A stretch of 64,000 bases of DNA, from contig NZ_CP152412.1 in NCBI RefSeq assembly GCF_038957035.1, positions 2,786,501-2,850,500 of the forward strand, given 5' to 3'. Origin of the DNA: Bradyrhizobium sp. B097 (GTDB lineage Bacteria > Pseudomonadota > Alphaproteobacteria > Rhizobiales > Xanthobacteraceae). The translations under genes and the position numbers were made by a program. This document shows positions 7,524-14,647 of the stretch, piece by piece; position 1 is the stretch's first letter, and the number at the start of each line of letters is the position of its first letter. The notes beneath the pieces are model-generated. The model worked only from the letters and a program-made list of their open reading frames with translations. It ran no database searches and was not told where the DNA came from.

Positions 7524-8267
7524 CTATTTCGGCGCCAGCCCGTTCCACACCAGCGCCACGCCGGACAGGAACAGCAGCACCAGCACGACGTCGGAAAAAT
7601 TGCGGTCGCTAAGCGCGTGGTAGAGGCGCGCGCCGAGCCAGGCGCCGAGCAGCGTTCCTGGAAACGCACAGGCCACGAGCCAGATCAATTCGGGCTTCAC
7701 CAGGCCGCTTGCGATCTGGACCAGAAGCGCGGCCGCCAGGATCGTGAAGTTGAAGATCTGAAACACGCCGCGACGCTGCTGCTTGCCCCAGCCGCGCAGG
7801 CTCGCCCACAGGATCGGCAGCGGGCCGGACAGTCCGGCGAGGCCGCCGAGGATGCCGCCGGCAAATCCGATCGCGCCGTCGGCCCATTTGCCGCCGAAGG
7901 CGATCGACATCGGCTTGCGCTGCAAGAATAGCAGGGTCGGGAACACCAGGAGGAAGACGCCGATCGCCAATTTGAAGACCGCGGGGTCGGCGCGGGCGAT
8001 CAGCAAGATGCCGATCGGCACACCGGCGAGTCCGCAGATCACGAACGGCCAGACCAGGCGGAAATCGATGGTCTTCCAGATCGACGGCAGCGTCGACACC
8101 TGCGCGATCACCGAGCAGACCAGCACCAGCGGCACCGCAAGCGTCGGCGGCAGCACATAGAGCCAGATGCCGAGCGCCATCAGCGCGGTGCCGAAGCCGG
8201 CAAGACCGGAGACGAAACCGCCGGCAAGCGCGCCGAAGAACAGGACCGCGTAGCTTGCCGCGTTCAG
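7524..8267 (-). CDS. TauE/SafE-family sulfite/anion permease, probable CTG start
   Basis: 247 aa if started at CTG 8267-8265. The first ATG in frame (8180) would remove the conserved first helix, whereas the frame upstream reads LNAASYAVLFFGALAGGFVSG and continues into GLAGFGTALMALGIWL, a typical TauE/SafE N-terminus. A near-ideal AAGGAG (minus strand, 8280-8275) sits seven bases before this CTG, and no ATG, GTG or TTG is available between it and 8180. About eight hydrophobic segments follow, with the repeated family motif again as GFAGGILGGLAGLSGPLP. Members export or take up small sulfur-containing or carboxylate anions; the substrate here is unknown. Confidence 0.85.
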   Translation of the reverse strand: MNAASYAVLFFGALAGGFVSGLAGFGTALMALGIWLYVLPPTLAVPLVLVCSVIAQVSTLPSIWKTIDFRLVWPFVICGLAGVPIGILLIARADPAVFKLAIGVFLLVFPTLLFLQRKPMSIAFGGKWADGAIGFAGGILGGLAGLSGPLPILWASLRGWGKQQRRGVFQIFNFTILAAALLVQIASGLVKPELIWLVACAFPGTLLGAWLGARLYHALSDRNFSDVVLVLLFLSGVALVWNGLAPK

Positions 8268-8283
8268 TTGCTTTCTCCTTCGT

Positions 8284-8386
8284 CGTCATTCCGGGGCGAT
8301 GCGAAGCATCGAACTAAGGCGCGCAATTGCGCGCCTGAGAATCTCGAGATTCCGGGTCTGGTCCTTCGGACCATCCCGGAATGACG
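8284..8386. repeat. Palindromic intergenic repeat, family A (copy 1)
   Basis: Begins CGTCATTCCGGGGC and ends ATCCCGGAATGACG, so the ends are inverted repeats, and it contains two nested hairpins (around GCGCGCAATTGCGCGC and GGTCCTTCGGACC). The right-hand 39 bases recur almost exactly in the copy at 34561-34652. Confidence 0.85.
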
Positions 8387-8477
8387 ATCATGTTTTGCCG
8401 CGACGTTTACACGACGCGAGCGGCGGGTACACTTCAAAATCGCGGCTCATCGACGATAATCGAATGGAAGCACCCCC

Positions 8478-9206
8478 ATGACTGCGAGTGTGTCGACTGC
8501 GAATTCGCAAAAAACCTTTCTGGTCTGTCACGGCGCCTGGTCAGCCGGATGGGCGTGGAAGAAAATGCATCCCCTGATGCAGGCCGCCGGGCACAGGCTG
8601 GTCACGCCGAGCTACACCGGGCTCGGCGAGCGCGTGCACCTTGCGCATCAAGGGCTCGACCTGGAGGCGCATATCCAGGACGTGCTCAGCGTCATTTCAT
8701 ACGAGGATCTGCGCGACATTGTGCTGGTCGGCCACTCCTATGGCGGCATGGTCGCGACCGGCGTCGCCGACCGGGTGCGCGAGCGCATCGCGCAGCTGAT
8801 CTATATCGACGCCTTCGTGCCGCGCGACGGCCAGTCGCTGTTCGATCTCAACGAGGTGGCGATCGAGATGCGGGGGGCGGCGGCCAATGGCGACGGCTGG
8901 CGCATTCCGCCGATGCCGACGCCGCCGGATACGTCTCCCGCGGACGTCGAATGGCTGACCGCGCGCAGGGTCGACATGCCGATCAAATGCTTCGAGCAGA
9001 AACTGAAGCTGCAGCACGGCGAGACGACTTTGCCGCGCAGCTACATCTACGCCACCCGCATCACGCCTGCGGACACCTTCGGCCAGTTCGCCAGGCGCAC
9101 GAAGAACGAAGCCGGCTGGCGCAGCTTCGAGATCGACGCCAGCCACTCGCCGAACGTCACCGCGCCGGAAGCGCTGATGGCGTTGCTGCAGGAGATTGTC
9201 TCGTAG
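8478..9206 (+). CDS. Alpha/beta hydrolase (esterase / hydroxynitrile-lyase-like)
   Basis: 242 aa. After a short N-terminus comes the first beta strand with an oxyanion-loop HGAW motif (FLVCHGAWSAGWAWKK), then the nucleophile elbow GHSYGG at about residue 80, an Asp in the IYIDAFVP strand, and a C-terminal His within IDASHSPNVTAPEAL. The HGAW...GHSYGG layout matches the small plant-type methylesterase/hydroxynitrile lyase subgroup. Substrate unknown. The gene stands alone between two family A repeats on the same strand as the ABC exporter. Confidence 0.85.
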   Translation: MTASVSTANSQKTFLVCHGAWSAGWAWKKMHPLMQAAGHRLVTPSYTGLGERVHLAHQGLDLEAHIQDVLSVISYEDLRDIVLVGHSYGGMVATGVADRVRERIAQLIYIDAFVPRDGQSLFDLNEVAIEMRGAAANGDGWRIPPMPTPPDTSPADVEWLTARRVDMPIKCFEQKLKLQHGETTLPRSYIYATRITPADTFGQFARRTKNEAGWRSFEIDASHSPNVTAPEALMALLQEIVS

Positions 9207-9210
9207 CCGT

Positions 9211-9240
9211 CGTCATTCCGGGGCGAGCTTCGCATTTGCG
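9211..9240. repeat. Partial family A repeat (degenerate copy 2)
   Basis: Left end CGTCATTCCGGGGCGAGC is present directly after the hydrolase stop, but the expected closing GGAATGACG arm is not found; GGAATGGCG at about 9255 may be its remnant. Confidence 0.5.
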
Positions 9241-9317
9241 GCCGTCACACCGCCAGGAATGGCGCGGGAGCCGGCGAAGCCGGTGCATCACGCTTCGGTC
9301 CCATCGTCGCACGCACC

Positions 9318-11102
9318 TCAATCCGGCACGCCGGCCTGGCGCAGTGCCTCGGCGTATTTGGCAAACCGTTCGGGGAGAAGGGGGCCTATGCGTGACTTCA
9401 GATTGGAGAGGCTGAGATCGGGATCGAGCTGAAGCGCGCGGGCTGCGAACGCCCGCGCCTCCACAAGGCGTCCGGCGGCGGCATTGCTGGCCGCAGCGGT
9501 GCGTAACGCCAGCAGGAAATGGGGTTGATCGCGGCACGCCCGTTCCGCGAGCGGCCACGCCGCATCGGCATGACCGGCGAGGAAATTGGCGAGTGCCAGG
9601 TAGCTCAGCGTGCAGAAGCTGAGCGGATCAAGCGGACTGAGCCGCAGCGCATGCGACAACCGCTCGATTGCCTGGTCCAGCGGACCCCGCGGGACACAAA
9701 CCGTGCCGGAGGCATGCCAGGCGATCGCGAGATTGGTGTTCAGCAGCCGCGCTCGGTCGGCGAGCGCAAGACCGGCCTCGGCCTCGCCGACAACATGGCC
9801 AAGAGCCATGCCGGCGTAGGAAAGGGCGATGGCATCGTCCTGGCCGAACGCTGCTGCGCTGGCTGCGAGGTGCGCGGCGTCGCGGGTCTCCTGCTCATGC
9901 TCGGTGGTCCAGCGATTCACCCGACGCCAGTAGTAACACCAGGCGCCGAGGCCGTACGCGGTCGCGAATTCCGGGTCGAGCTCGGTCGTCTTCCGCACCA
10001 ATTCCATCGCCTCGGCGATACTCTGCCGGTCCATGCGATAGGAGCAGGCGAGGGCACGCAGATAATGGTCGTAGGCATCGAGGCTGCTGGTCGGCTTGCG
10101 CCGCGCGCGCTCGATCTCGGCCTGCTCGAGCCGGGGCGCGATCGCACCGACGACGTCACGGGTCACCCGGTCTTGCAGCTCGAAAATCTCGGCCAGTTCG
10201 CCGTCGTAACGGTCGGCCCAGATATGCGTGCCGGTGTCGGCCTTGATGAGCTGGCCGGTGATCCGCACGCGGTTGCCCGCCTTGCGCACGCTGCCTTCGA
10301 GCACGTAGCGCACGCCGAGCTCGCGGCCGACCTGCTTGATGTCGACGGCACGGCCCTTGTAAGTGAAGGTCGAGTTCCGCGCGATCACGAAGAGTGACTT
10401 GAAGCGCGACAGCGCGGTGATGATGTCCTCGACCAGGCCGTCGACAAAATACTCCTGCTCGGGATCGCCGCTCATGTTCTGGAACGGCAGCACCGCGATT
10501 GACGGCCTGTCGGGAAGCCGCAGCGGCTGAGTGGTCTCGGCGGGGGAGGAACGAGGGGCGCTATCCAGCCGTGCACGCCAGGCGCGCATCGGCTCGGCGA
10601 TGTTCTTCAGCACCTGCGGTCCGATGTCCTCGAATGCGGTGTCGATCTTGCCGCGGATCTGGCGGTGCGCGTCCTCGGACAGGCAGATGCCGCCGGGCTC
10701 GGCGATGCCTTCGAGACGCGCGGCGATATTGACGCCGTCGCCAAAGATATCGTGGTCGTCGACGATGATATCGCCGACGTGAATGCCGATCCTGATGTCG
10801 ATCCGGTCCTCTTGCGGCAGCTCGGCGTTGTACGCGGCCATGCCGCGCTGCAGCTCAACCGCGCATCGTGCCGCATCGACCGCGCTGGCGAACTCGACCA
10901 GCATGCCGTCGCCCGTGGTCTTGACGATGCGGCCACGGTGCGTCGCGAAGGTCGGATCGATCAGCCTTTGCCGCAGCGATTTCAGCTCGGCAAGCGTGCG
11001 CTCCTCGTCGCGGCCCATCAGGCGGCTGTATCCCACCACGTCGGCCGCCAGCACCGCAGCCAGTCGCCGCTCGACACGTGATTCCGGACCGCGCTGCTCC
11101 AT
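9318..11102 (-). CDS. Class III adenylate cyclase with TolB-like domain and TPR repeats
   Basis: 594 aa from ATG 11102 (MEQRGPESRVERRLAAVL), preceded by AGAGGT; a GTG at 11138 would add 12 residues. Residues about 15-175 are a class III cyclase domain: metal-binding Asp in AADVVGYSRL, the second in TTGDGMLVEF, adenine-selecting Lys before TTGDG and Asp in HDIFGDGVN, and the transition-state Asn/Arg in VNIAARLEG. A TolB-like domain follows (PSIAVLPFQNMSGDPEQEYFVDG) and then TPR-like helical repeats. No membrane segment is evident. It should make cAMP in the cytoplasm under the control of partners bound by the C-terminus. Such multi-domain cyclases are numerous in rhizobia. The key residues look intact. 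Confidence 0.9.
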   Translation of the reverse strand: MEQRGPESRVERRLAAVLAADVVGYSRLMGRDEERTLAELKSLRQRLIDPTFATHRGRIVKTTGDGMLVEFASAVDAARCAVELQRGMAAYNAELPQEDRIDIRIGIHVGDIIVDDHDIFGDGVNIAARLEGIAEPGGICLSEDAHRQIRGKIDTAFEDIGPQVLKNIAEPMRAWRARLDSAPRSSPAETTQPLRLPDRPSIAVLPFQNMSGDPEQEYFVDGLVEDIITALSRFKSLFVIARNSTFTYKGRAVDIKQVGRELGVRYVLEGSVRKAGNRVRITGQLIKADTGTHIWADRYDGELAEIFELQDRVTRDVVGAIAPRLEQAEIERARRKPTSSLDAYDHYLRALACSYRMDRQSIAEAMELVRKTTELDPEFATAYGLGAWCYYWRRVNRWTTEHEQETRDAAHLAASAAAFGQDDAIALSYAGMALGHVVGEAEAGLALADRARLLNTNLAIAWHASGTVCVPRGPLDQAIERLSHALRLSPLDPLSFCTLSYLALANFLAGHADAAWPLAERACRDQPHFLLALRTAAASNAAAGRLVEARAFAARALQLDPDLSLSNLKSRIGPLLPERFAKYAEALRQAGVPD

Positions 11103-11373
11103 CGCCGACCTCTGAGGGTTGCTCGACAAGAATGTCACGATGCACGGTCGATGCCAACTCGCATGGCGATTCCGGCGCGGTCCGCGTCGCGATCTTCCCC
11201 CTTGGGTTGGCGCTGCTGCAAGCGATCGTGGCCGTAACCCTGATCCGCAAAAGTGCGAAGCACGTGGCTAACGCAAAGCGTTTGCGCGGAGATCAGGCTC
11301 GGACAACGGACGAAAGCGCGACGACGATCCAGCCGAGCGGCATTGCGCGCCCCAGCGTTCGAGACGGTGGCAG

Positions 11374-11553
11374 CTACTCTTCCGCGTCGTCGTCCTTCAG
11401 CCGAATTCCCTCGGCGCGCAGGGCCGTAAAAAGAGTCGCGATATCATCGGGCCCCATGTTGTTCGGGCACAAGCCGTTGAGTTGTTCGGTCGTGATCGTG
11501 CCGGTGCTCTTGGCGATATCTCGCGCCTTCGCCATGATCTTCTGAAGGTCCAT
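11374..11553 (-). CDS. Free-standing sigma-70 region 1.1-like small protein
   Basis: 59 aa, starting MDLQKIMAKARDIAKSTG and ending KDDDAEE. The centre (GTITTEQLNGLCPNN, then MGPDDIATLFTALRAEGI) matches region 1.1 of primary sigma factors: helix, G-x-(L/I)-T-x-(D/E)-(Q/E)-L-N, an S/P-x-x-I-D-like helix, G-I, and an acidic tail. There are no sigma regions 2-4. In RpoD, region 1.1 is an acidic DNA mimic occupying the polymerase cleft. A separate copy could bind RNA polymerase or act as a decoy, but this is inference. A strong ribosome binding site (GGAGG, seven bases before the ATG) supports real translation. It lies downstream of rnpB on the same strand. Confidence 0.8.
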   Translation of the reverse strand: MDLQKIMAKARDIAKSTGTITTEQLNGLCPNNMGPDDIATLFTALRAEGIRLKDDDAEE

Positions 11554-11615
11554 CTGCGATCCTCCGCAAGGGACACTCTAGCAAATGGGACGAATTCATG
11601 GTCACGAATATGGCG

Positions 11616-11644
11616 AGGGGCCCGGCGCATTACGCCGAGCCCCT
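11616..11644 (-). terminator. Stem-loop terminator candidate after rnpB
   Basis: GC-rich hairpin with outer arms AGGGGC (11616-11621) and GCCCCT (11639-11644), inner CCGGCG/CGCCG pairs and a CATTA loop. On the minus strand it is followed by CGCCATATTCG, a poor U-tract, so termination may be incomplete. Confidence 0.65.
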
Positions 11645-11654
11645 CATGGTAGAA

Positions 11655-12081
11655 GCATCAGCCGGCCTGTAAGCCGGGTTCTGTAGGGCACCATTCTTGC
11701 GAATGGTACGCGACGGCCATTCCTCTGGGACAAGGTTTGCACCTCGCCTCGAGCAACCTACCCGGACAGCGGGCCTGACATCGCCCTGCGGTGTTATCGC
11801 GCGTGCGCGAACTGACCGCGTTGCCGTCCCTATTCGGTTTTGCTCCCGGTGTGGTTTGCCATGCCGTCTCCGTTGCCGGAAACGCGGTGCGCTCTTACCG
11901 CACCTTTTCACCCTTACTCGTCCCCTCCCTTTCGGAAAGGGGGAGCGGTTCGTTCTCTGTGGCACTTTCCCTGGGGTCGCCCCCGCCGGACGTTATCCGG
12001 CACCGCATGTCGATGGAGCCCGGACTTTCCTCTCCCGCGGCCTTTCGGCGCTTGCGGGAGCGGCCGTCCGGCCGACTGACG
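11655..12081 (-). ncRNA. rnpB: RNase P RNA (type A), catalytic subunit for tRNA 5' maturation
   Basis: Conserved landmarks are present on the minus strand. The 5' core element GAGGAAAGTCCGGGCTCC is at 12032-12015 and the 3' core element ACAGAACCCGGCTTACAG at 11684-11667; together they form helix P4. The ends pair as helix P1: TCAGTCGGCC (12079-12070) with GGCCGGCTGA (11667-11658). The length of about 427 nt fits alphaproteobacterial RNase P RNA. A promoter-like TTGACG lies upstream and a stem-loop downstream. The end coordinates are estimated from P1. Confidence 0.95.
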
Positions 12082-12086
12082 ACCTG

Positions 12087-12115
12087 TGCATGCGGGCTTT
12101 GGCCGCCCGCGTCAA
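12087..12115 (-). promoter_or_regulatory. Predicted rnpB promoter
   Basis: -35 TTGACG (12115 to 12110), 17-base spacer, weak -10 CATGCA (12092 to 12087). The distance to the predicted RNA 5' end at 12081 is six bases, which agrees with helix P1. Confidence 0.5.
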
Positions 12116-12213
12116 GCGCTTGCGATGGTTAACCGGTCGCCGGTACTCGATTTTGACATCCGCGAAGGAGGGGCCTTTGATATCGATTTGATCGAACCAA
12201 AGGGTGAGGCGCC

Positions 12214-13113
12214 ATGGACACCGAACTGGCCCGGACGTTCCTGACGGTGGTGAGCGCCGGCAACTTCATCACCGCGGCGGAACGGCTTCATGTCAGCCAG
12301 TCGACGGTCAGCACCCGCATTCACACCCTCGAGCAGCAGCTCGGCTGCGTGCTGTTCGTGCGCAACAAGGCCGGCACCACGCTGACGCCGGCAGGCCGGC
12401 AGTTTCAGCGCCATGCCTCGGTGCTGGTCCGCACTGTCGAGCAGGCGCGCCACGATGTCGGAATCCCCAAGGGGTTTTCCGCGACGCTGGTGGTCGGCGG
12501 CCGCATCGGGCTTTGGGAGGAGTATTTGCTGCGCTGGCTGCCGCTGATGACGCGGGCGCATCCCGACATCTCGATCCGCGCCGAGAGCGCGCTCGAGCCC
12601 GAACTGATGCAGGGGCTGGTCGAGGGACGCATCGATATCGGTGTGATGTACACGCCGCAGAGCCGCCCCGGCCTCAAGGTCGAGCAGCTGTTCGAGGAAC
12701 AGCTCATCCTGGTGTCGACCGATCCCAAGAGTGCACCGGAGCCGGGGCAGGGCTATGTCTATGTCGATTGGGGACCGGAATTCTACGCGCGTCACGCGAC
12801 GCTGTTTCCGAACTTCGCCGGCCCTGCGCTGACGGTGAACATCGGCTGGCTCGGATTGCAGCATCTGCTGGAGAATGGCGGCTCCGGCTTCTTCGCGCGC
12901 CGCATCGTGGAGCCGCTGCTGAAGACGCGGCGGCTGCACGCCGTCGCCGGTGCTCCCGCCTTTGCGATGCCGGCCTATGTCGCCTATCCGGCCGATCGCC
13001 AGGACGACCATCTGGCGCGGGCGGTCGCGATGATGCATCGCCTCGCCGCATCTCAGGTCCACGCTGCGACCGAGGTCCCGCGGTCGAGGCCCGGCACCCG
13101 GCGGCGGCGCTGA
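12214..13113 (+). CDS. LysR-family transcriptional regulator
   Basis: 299 aa, the normal length. The N-terminal winged HTH reads ARTFLTVVSAGNFITAAERL, then HVSQSTVSTRIHTLEQQLG and LFVRNKAGTTLTPAG, the classic LysR pattern. The effector domain follows (LVVGGRIGLWEEYLL, DIGVMYTPQSRPGLKVEQL). The short tail RSRPGTRRRR is basic and atypical. It is divergent from rnpB, and the PAS gene follows on the same strand after 105 bases. Target genes are not evident because no divergently arranged metabolic gene is present. Confidence 0.9.
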   Translation: MDTELARTFLTVVSAGNFITAAERLHVSQSTVSTRIHTLEQQLGCVLFVRNKAGTTLTPAGRQFQRHASVLVRTVEQARHDVGIPKGFSATLVVGGRIGLWEEYLLRWLPLMTRAHPDISIRAESALEPELMQGLVEGRIDIGVMYTPQSRPGLKVEQLFEEQLILVSTDPKSAPEPGQGYVYVDWGPEFYARHATLFPNFAGPALTVNIGWLGLQHLLENGGSGFFARRIVEPLLKTRRLHAVAGAPAFAMPAYVAYPADRQDDHLARAVAMMHRLAASQVHAATEVPRSRPGTRRRR

Positions 13114-13218
13114 CCGCGATTGCTATCGGCATTGCCGATCGGTTGCATCGGCATTCTTCGCTTGTCAGCGCGGTCCTCCGAGTCCAGAGCAGGATCGGGA
13201 TCAGCAGGAGGTCAGGCG

Positions 13219-13653
13219 ATGGACATTGCGGCAGCGGTGGGAGATGCGTTGCTCAACGGAGCGTCGGACGCGATCGTTGCGACCGATGCGGGAGGCCGCA
13301 TCACCCTGTGGAATCCCGGCGCGGTCAGGGTATTCGGCTTCACGCCTGAGGAAGCCGTCGGACAATCGCTCGACCTGATCATTCCGGAAGCCTTGCGCGG
13401 GCGTCACTGGGCCGGCTTCCGACATACGATGGCGACCGGGACGAGCCGCTACGGTCAGGGTGATCTGTTGTCGGTGCCAGCGCTGACCAAGAATGGTGCG
13501 CGCATCTCCGTCGAATTCACCATCGTGATGCTGCATGACGCGGAGCATTGTGTCGCCGGCACCGTGGCCGTGATGCGCGACGTAACGAAGCGTTTCGAGG
13601 AGCTCAAGGACCTGCGGCGCCGCGCCGCGCAGCAGGGCGGGCCATCCTCCTAA
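13219..13653 (+). CDS. PAS-domain-only protein
   Basis: 144 aa from ATG 13219, with AGGAGG upstream (13206-13211); longer upstream ATGs in frame are not supported. It is almost entirely one PAS domain: ASDAIVATDAGGRITLWNPGA, FGFTPEEAVGQSLDLIIPE, RHWAGFRHTMATGT, and a PAC-like end EFTIVMLHDAEHCVAGTVAVMRDVT. There is no kinase, GGDEF or HTH domain. It would have to signal through a partner protein. The ligand (flavin, heme or none) cannot be told from the sequence. Similar stand-alone PAS proteins are common in Bradyrhizobium. Confidence 0.85.
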   Translation: MDIAAAVGDALLNGASDAIVATDAGGRITLWNPGAVRVFGFTPEEAVGQSLDLIIPEALRGRHWAGFRHTMATGTSRYGQGDLLSVPALTKNGARISVEFTIVMLHDAEHCVAGTVAVMRDVTKRFEELKDLRRRAAQQGGPSS

Positions 13654-13674
13654 GGCCGCTGGCGGCAGCGCCAG

Positions 13675-13872
13675 CTATTTTTCCGATCGCAGGCGGGTTT
13701 CCGCCAACGCGGTCACAAGGCTGATGATCAGCATCGACGCGACAATGTCGGCTTCCGCACTGAAGCCAAACGCGATTGCCGTCGCCGAGGCGACCGCCGC
13801 AAGGATTGCGATGGTCAGCCCTTCATCGGCGATCAGCTGACGCAGCGCCTTAAGGCGCGTGGCCCATTGCAT
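13675..13872 (-). CDS. Small predicted membrane protein (unknown function)
   Basis: 65 aa if started at ATG 13872 (MQWATRLKALRQLIADEG), eight bases after the stop of the upstream small gene, so the two are probably translated together; a longer start at 13935 overlaps that gene. One or two hydrophobic segments are evident (TIAILAAVASATAIAFGF, then IVASMLIISLVTALA), followed by a basic tail. No family is recognised. Without homologues the call is moderate. Confidence 0.45.
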   Translation of the reverse strand: MQWATRLKALRQLIADEGLTIAILAAVASATAIAFGFSAEADIVASMLIISLVTALAETRLRSEK

Positions 13873-13879
13873 GGCCTGT

Positions 13880-14035
13880 TCACACGCCGAGCGGATTGCC
13901 GGCCGCGGCGATCGCCGAAGCGACCTGGCTGGCACGGTGGCCCGCTTGCACCACGGTCCGGGTGCGCAGGATCCGGTACAGCGTCCACAGCAGGTGCCGG
14001 GAAAGGCGCGTTGCTGATTGCAGCAGTAATGTCAT
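13880..14035 (-). CDS. 51-residue basic small protein (unknown function)
   Basis: Starts at ATG 14035 with an excellent ribosome binding site (AGGAGG, seven bases upstream) and ends with TGA at 13882-13880. The sequence begins MTLLLQSATRLSRHLLWTLY and ends AAAGNPLGV; it has an amphipathic, Arg-rich helix and no cysteines. The next gene begins seven bases after the stop, which suggests an operon of two tiny proteins. A longer upstream reading of this frame (to 14188) lacks the ribosome binding site. No family is recognised. Confidence 0.5.
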   Translation of the reverse strand: MTLLLQSATRLSRHLLWTLYRILRTRTVVQAGHRASQVASAIAAAGNPLGV

Positions 14036-14272
14036 GGCCAGTCCTCCTGATATCCCGTCCAAGGCTACCCGCGGCCATGAATTTAACAAACGAAGAATAA
14101 TGGCGGATGATATCGGATTGTCAGATATAAAGCGTCGACCAGGTTCGGCCGCCACCCGGCAGGAGAAGCGCTCACGCGGGACGTCCAAAATAATTTATCC
14201 TGAAGATGTCGTTTGACCTGCCGCCCGTTCGACTGGGTGTCGGCGATCCAGCCGATTAAGAGGAGAGACGAG

Positions 14273-14629
14273 ATGCAATATTTGCTGCTGATCTACCGGA
14301 GCGACGCGGAATACGCCCACATGACCGCTAACGACCGCAAGGCCGTGACGGCGGAGTACGGCGCCTACACCCAGTCGATCATCCAGAGCGGGCACTTCAA
14401 GGCCGGCGACGGGCTGCAGCCGGTGTCGACGGCAACCACCGTGCGGGTGCGTGACGGCAAGACGCTGACGACCGATGGGCCGTTCGCGGAAACCCGCGAA
14501 CAGCTCGGCGGCTACTATCTGGTCGAGGCCAAGGATCTCGACACCGCACTCGGCCTTGCGGCGCGGATTCCCGGCGCCAAGACCGGCTCGATCGAAGTCA
14601 GGCCGGTGATGATCTACGACAACCCGTGA
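14273..14629 (+). CDS. YCII/DGPF-domain protein, partner of an ECF42-type sigma factor
   Basis: 118 aa from ATG 14273 with AAGAGGAGA upstream. MQYLLLIYRSDAEYAHM and TTDGPFAETREQLGGYYLVE are hallmarks of the YCII-related family, including the DGPF motif that gives these proteins their other name. They have a ferredoxin-like fold with a conserved His/Asp pocket and are presumed enzymes or sensors; no reaction is established for most. The gene lies 18 bases before an ECF sigma factor of the group (ECF42) known for linkage to DGPF proteins, so it is likely part of that regulon. No anti-sigma factor gene is nearby. Confidence 0.9.
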   Translation: MQYLLLIYRSDAEYAHMTANDRKAVTAEYGAYTQSIIQSGHFKAGDGLQPVSTATTVRVRDGKTLTTDGPFAETREQLGGYYLVEAKDLDTALGLAARIPGAKTGSIEVRPVMIYDNP

Positions 14630-14647
14630 TGGCGGCATTATCGCATC

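Noticed and set aside
8284..8386. Intrinsic terminator
   Set aside because: It has strong hairpins but no T-run, and the same sequence recurs at unrelated places; classed as an interspersed repeat.
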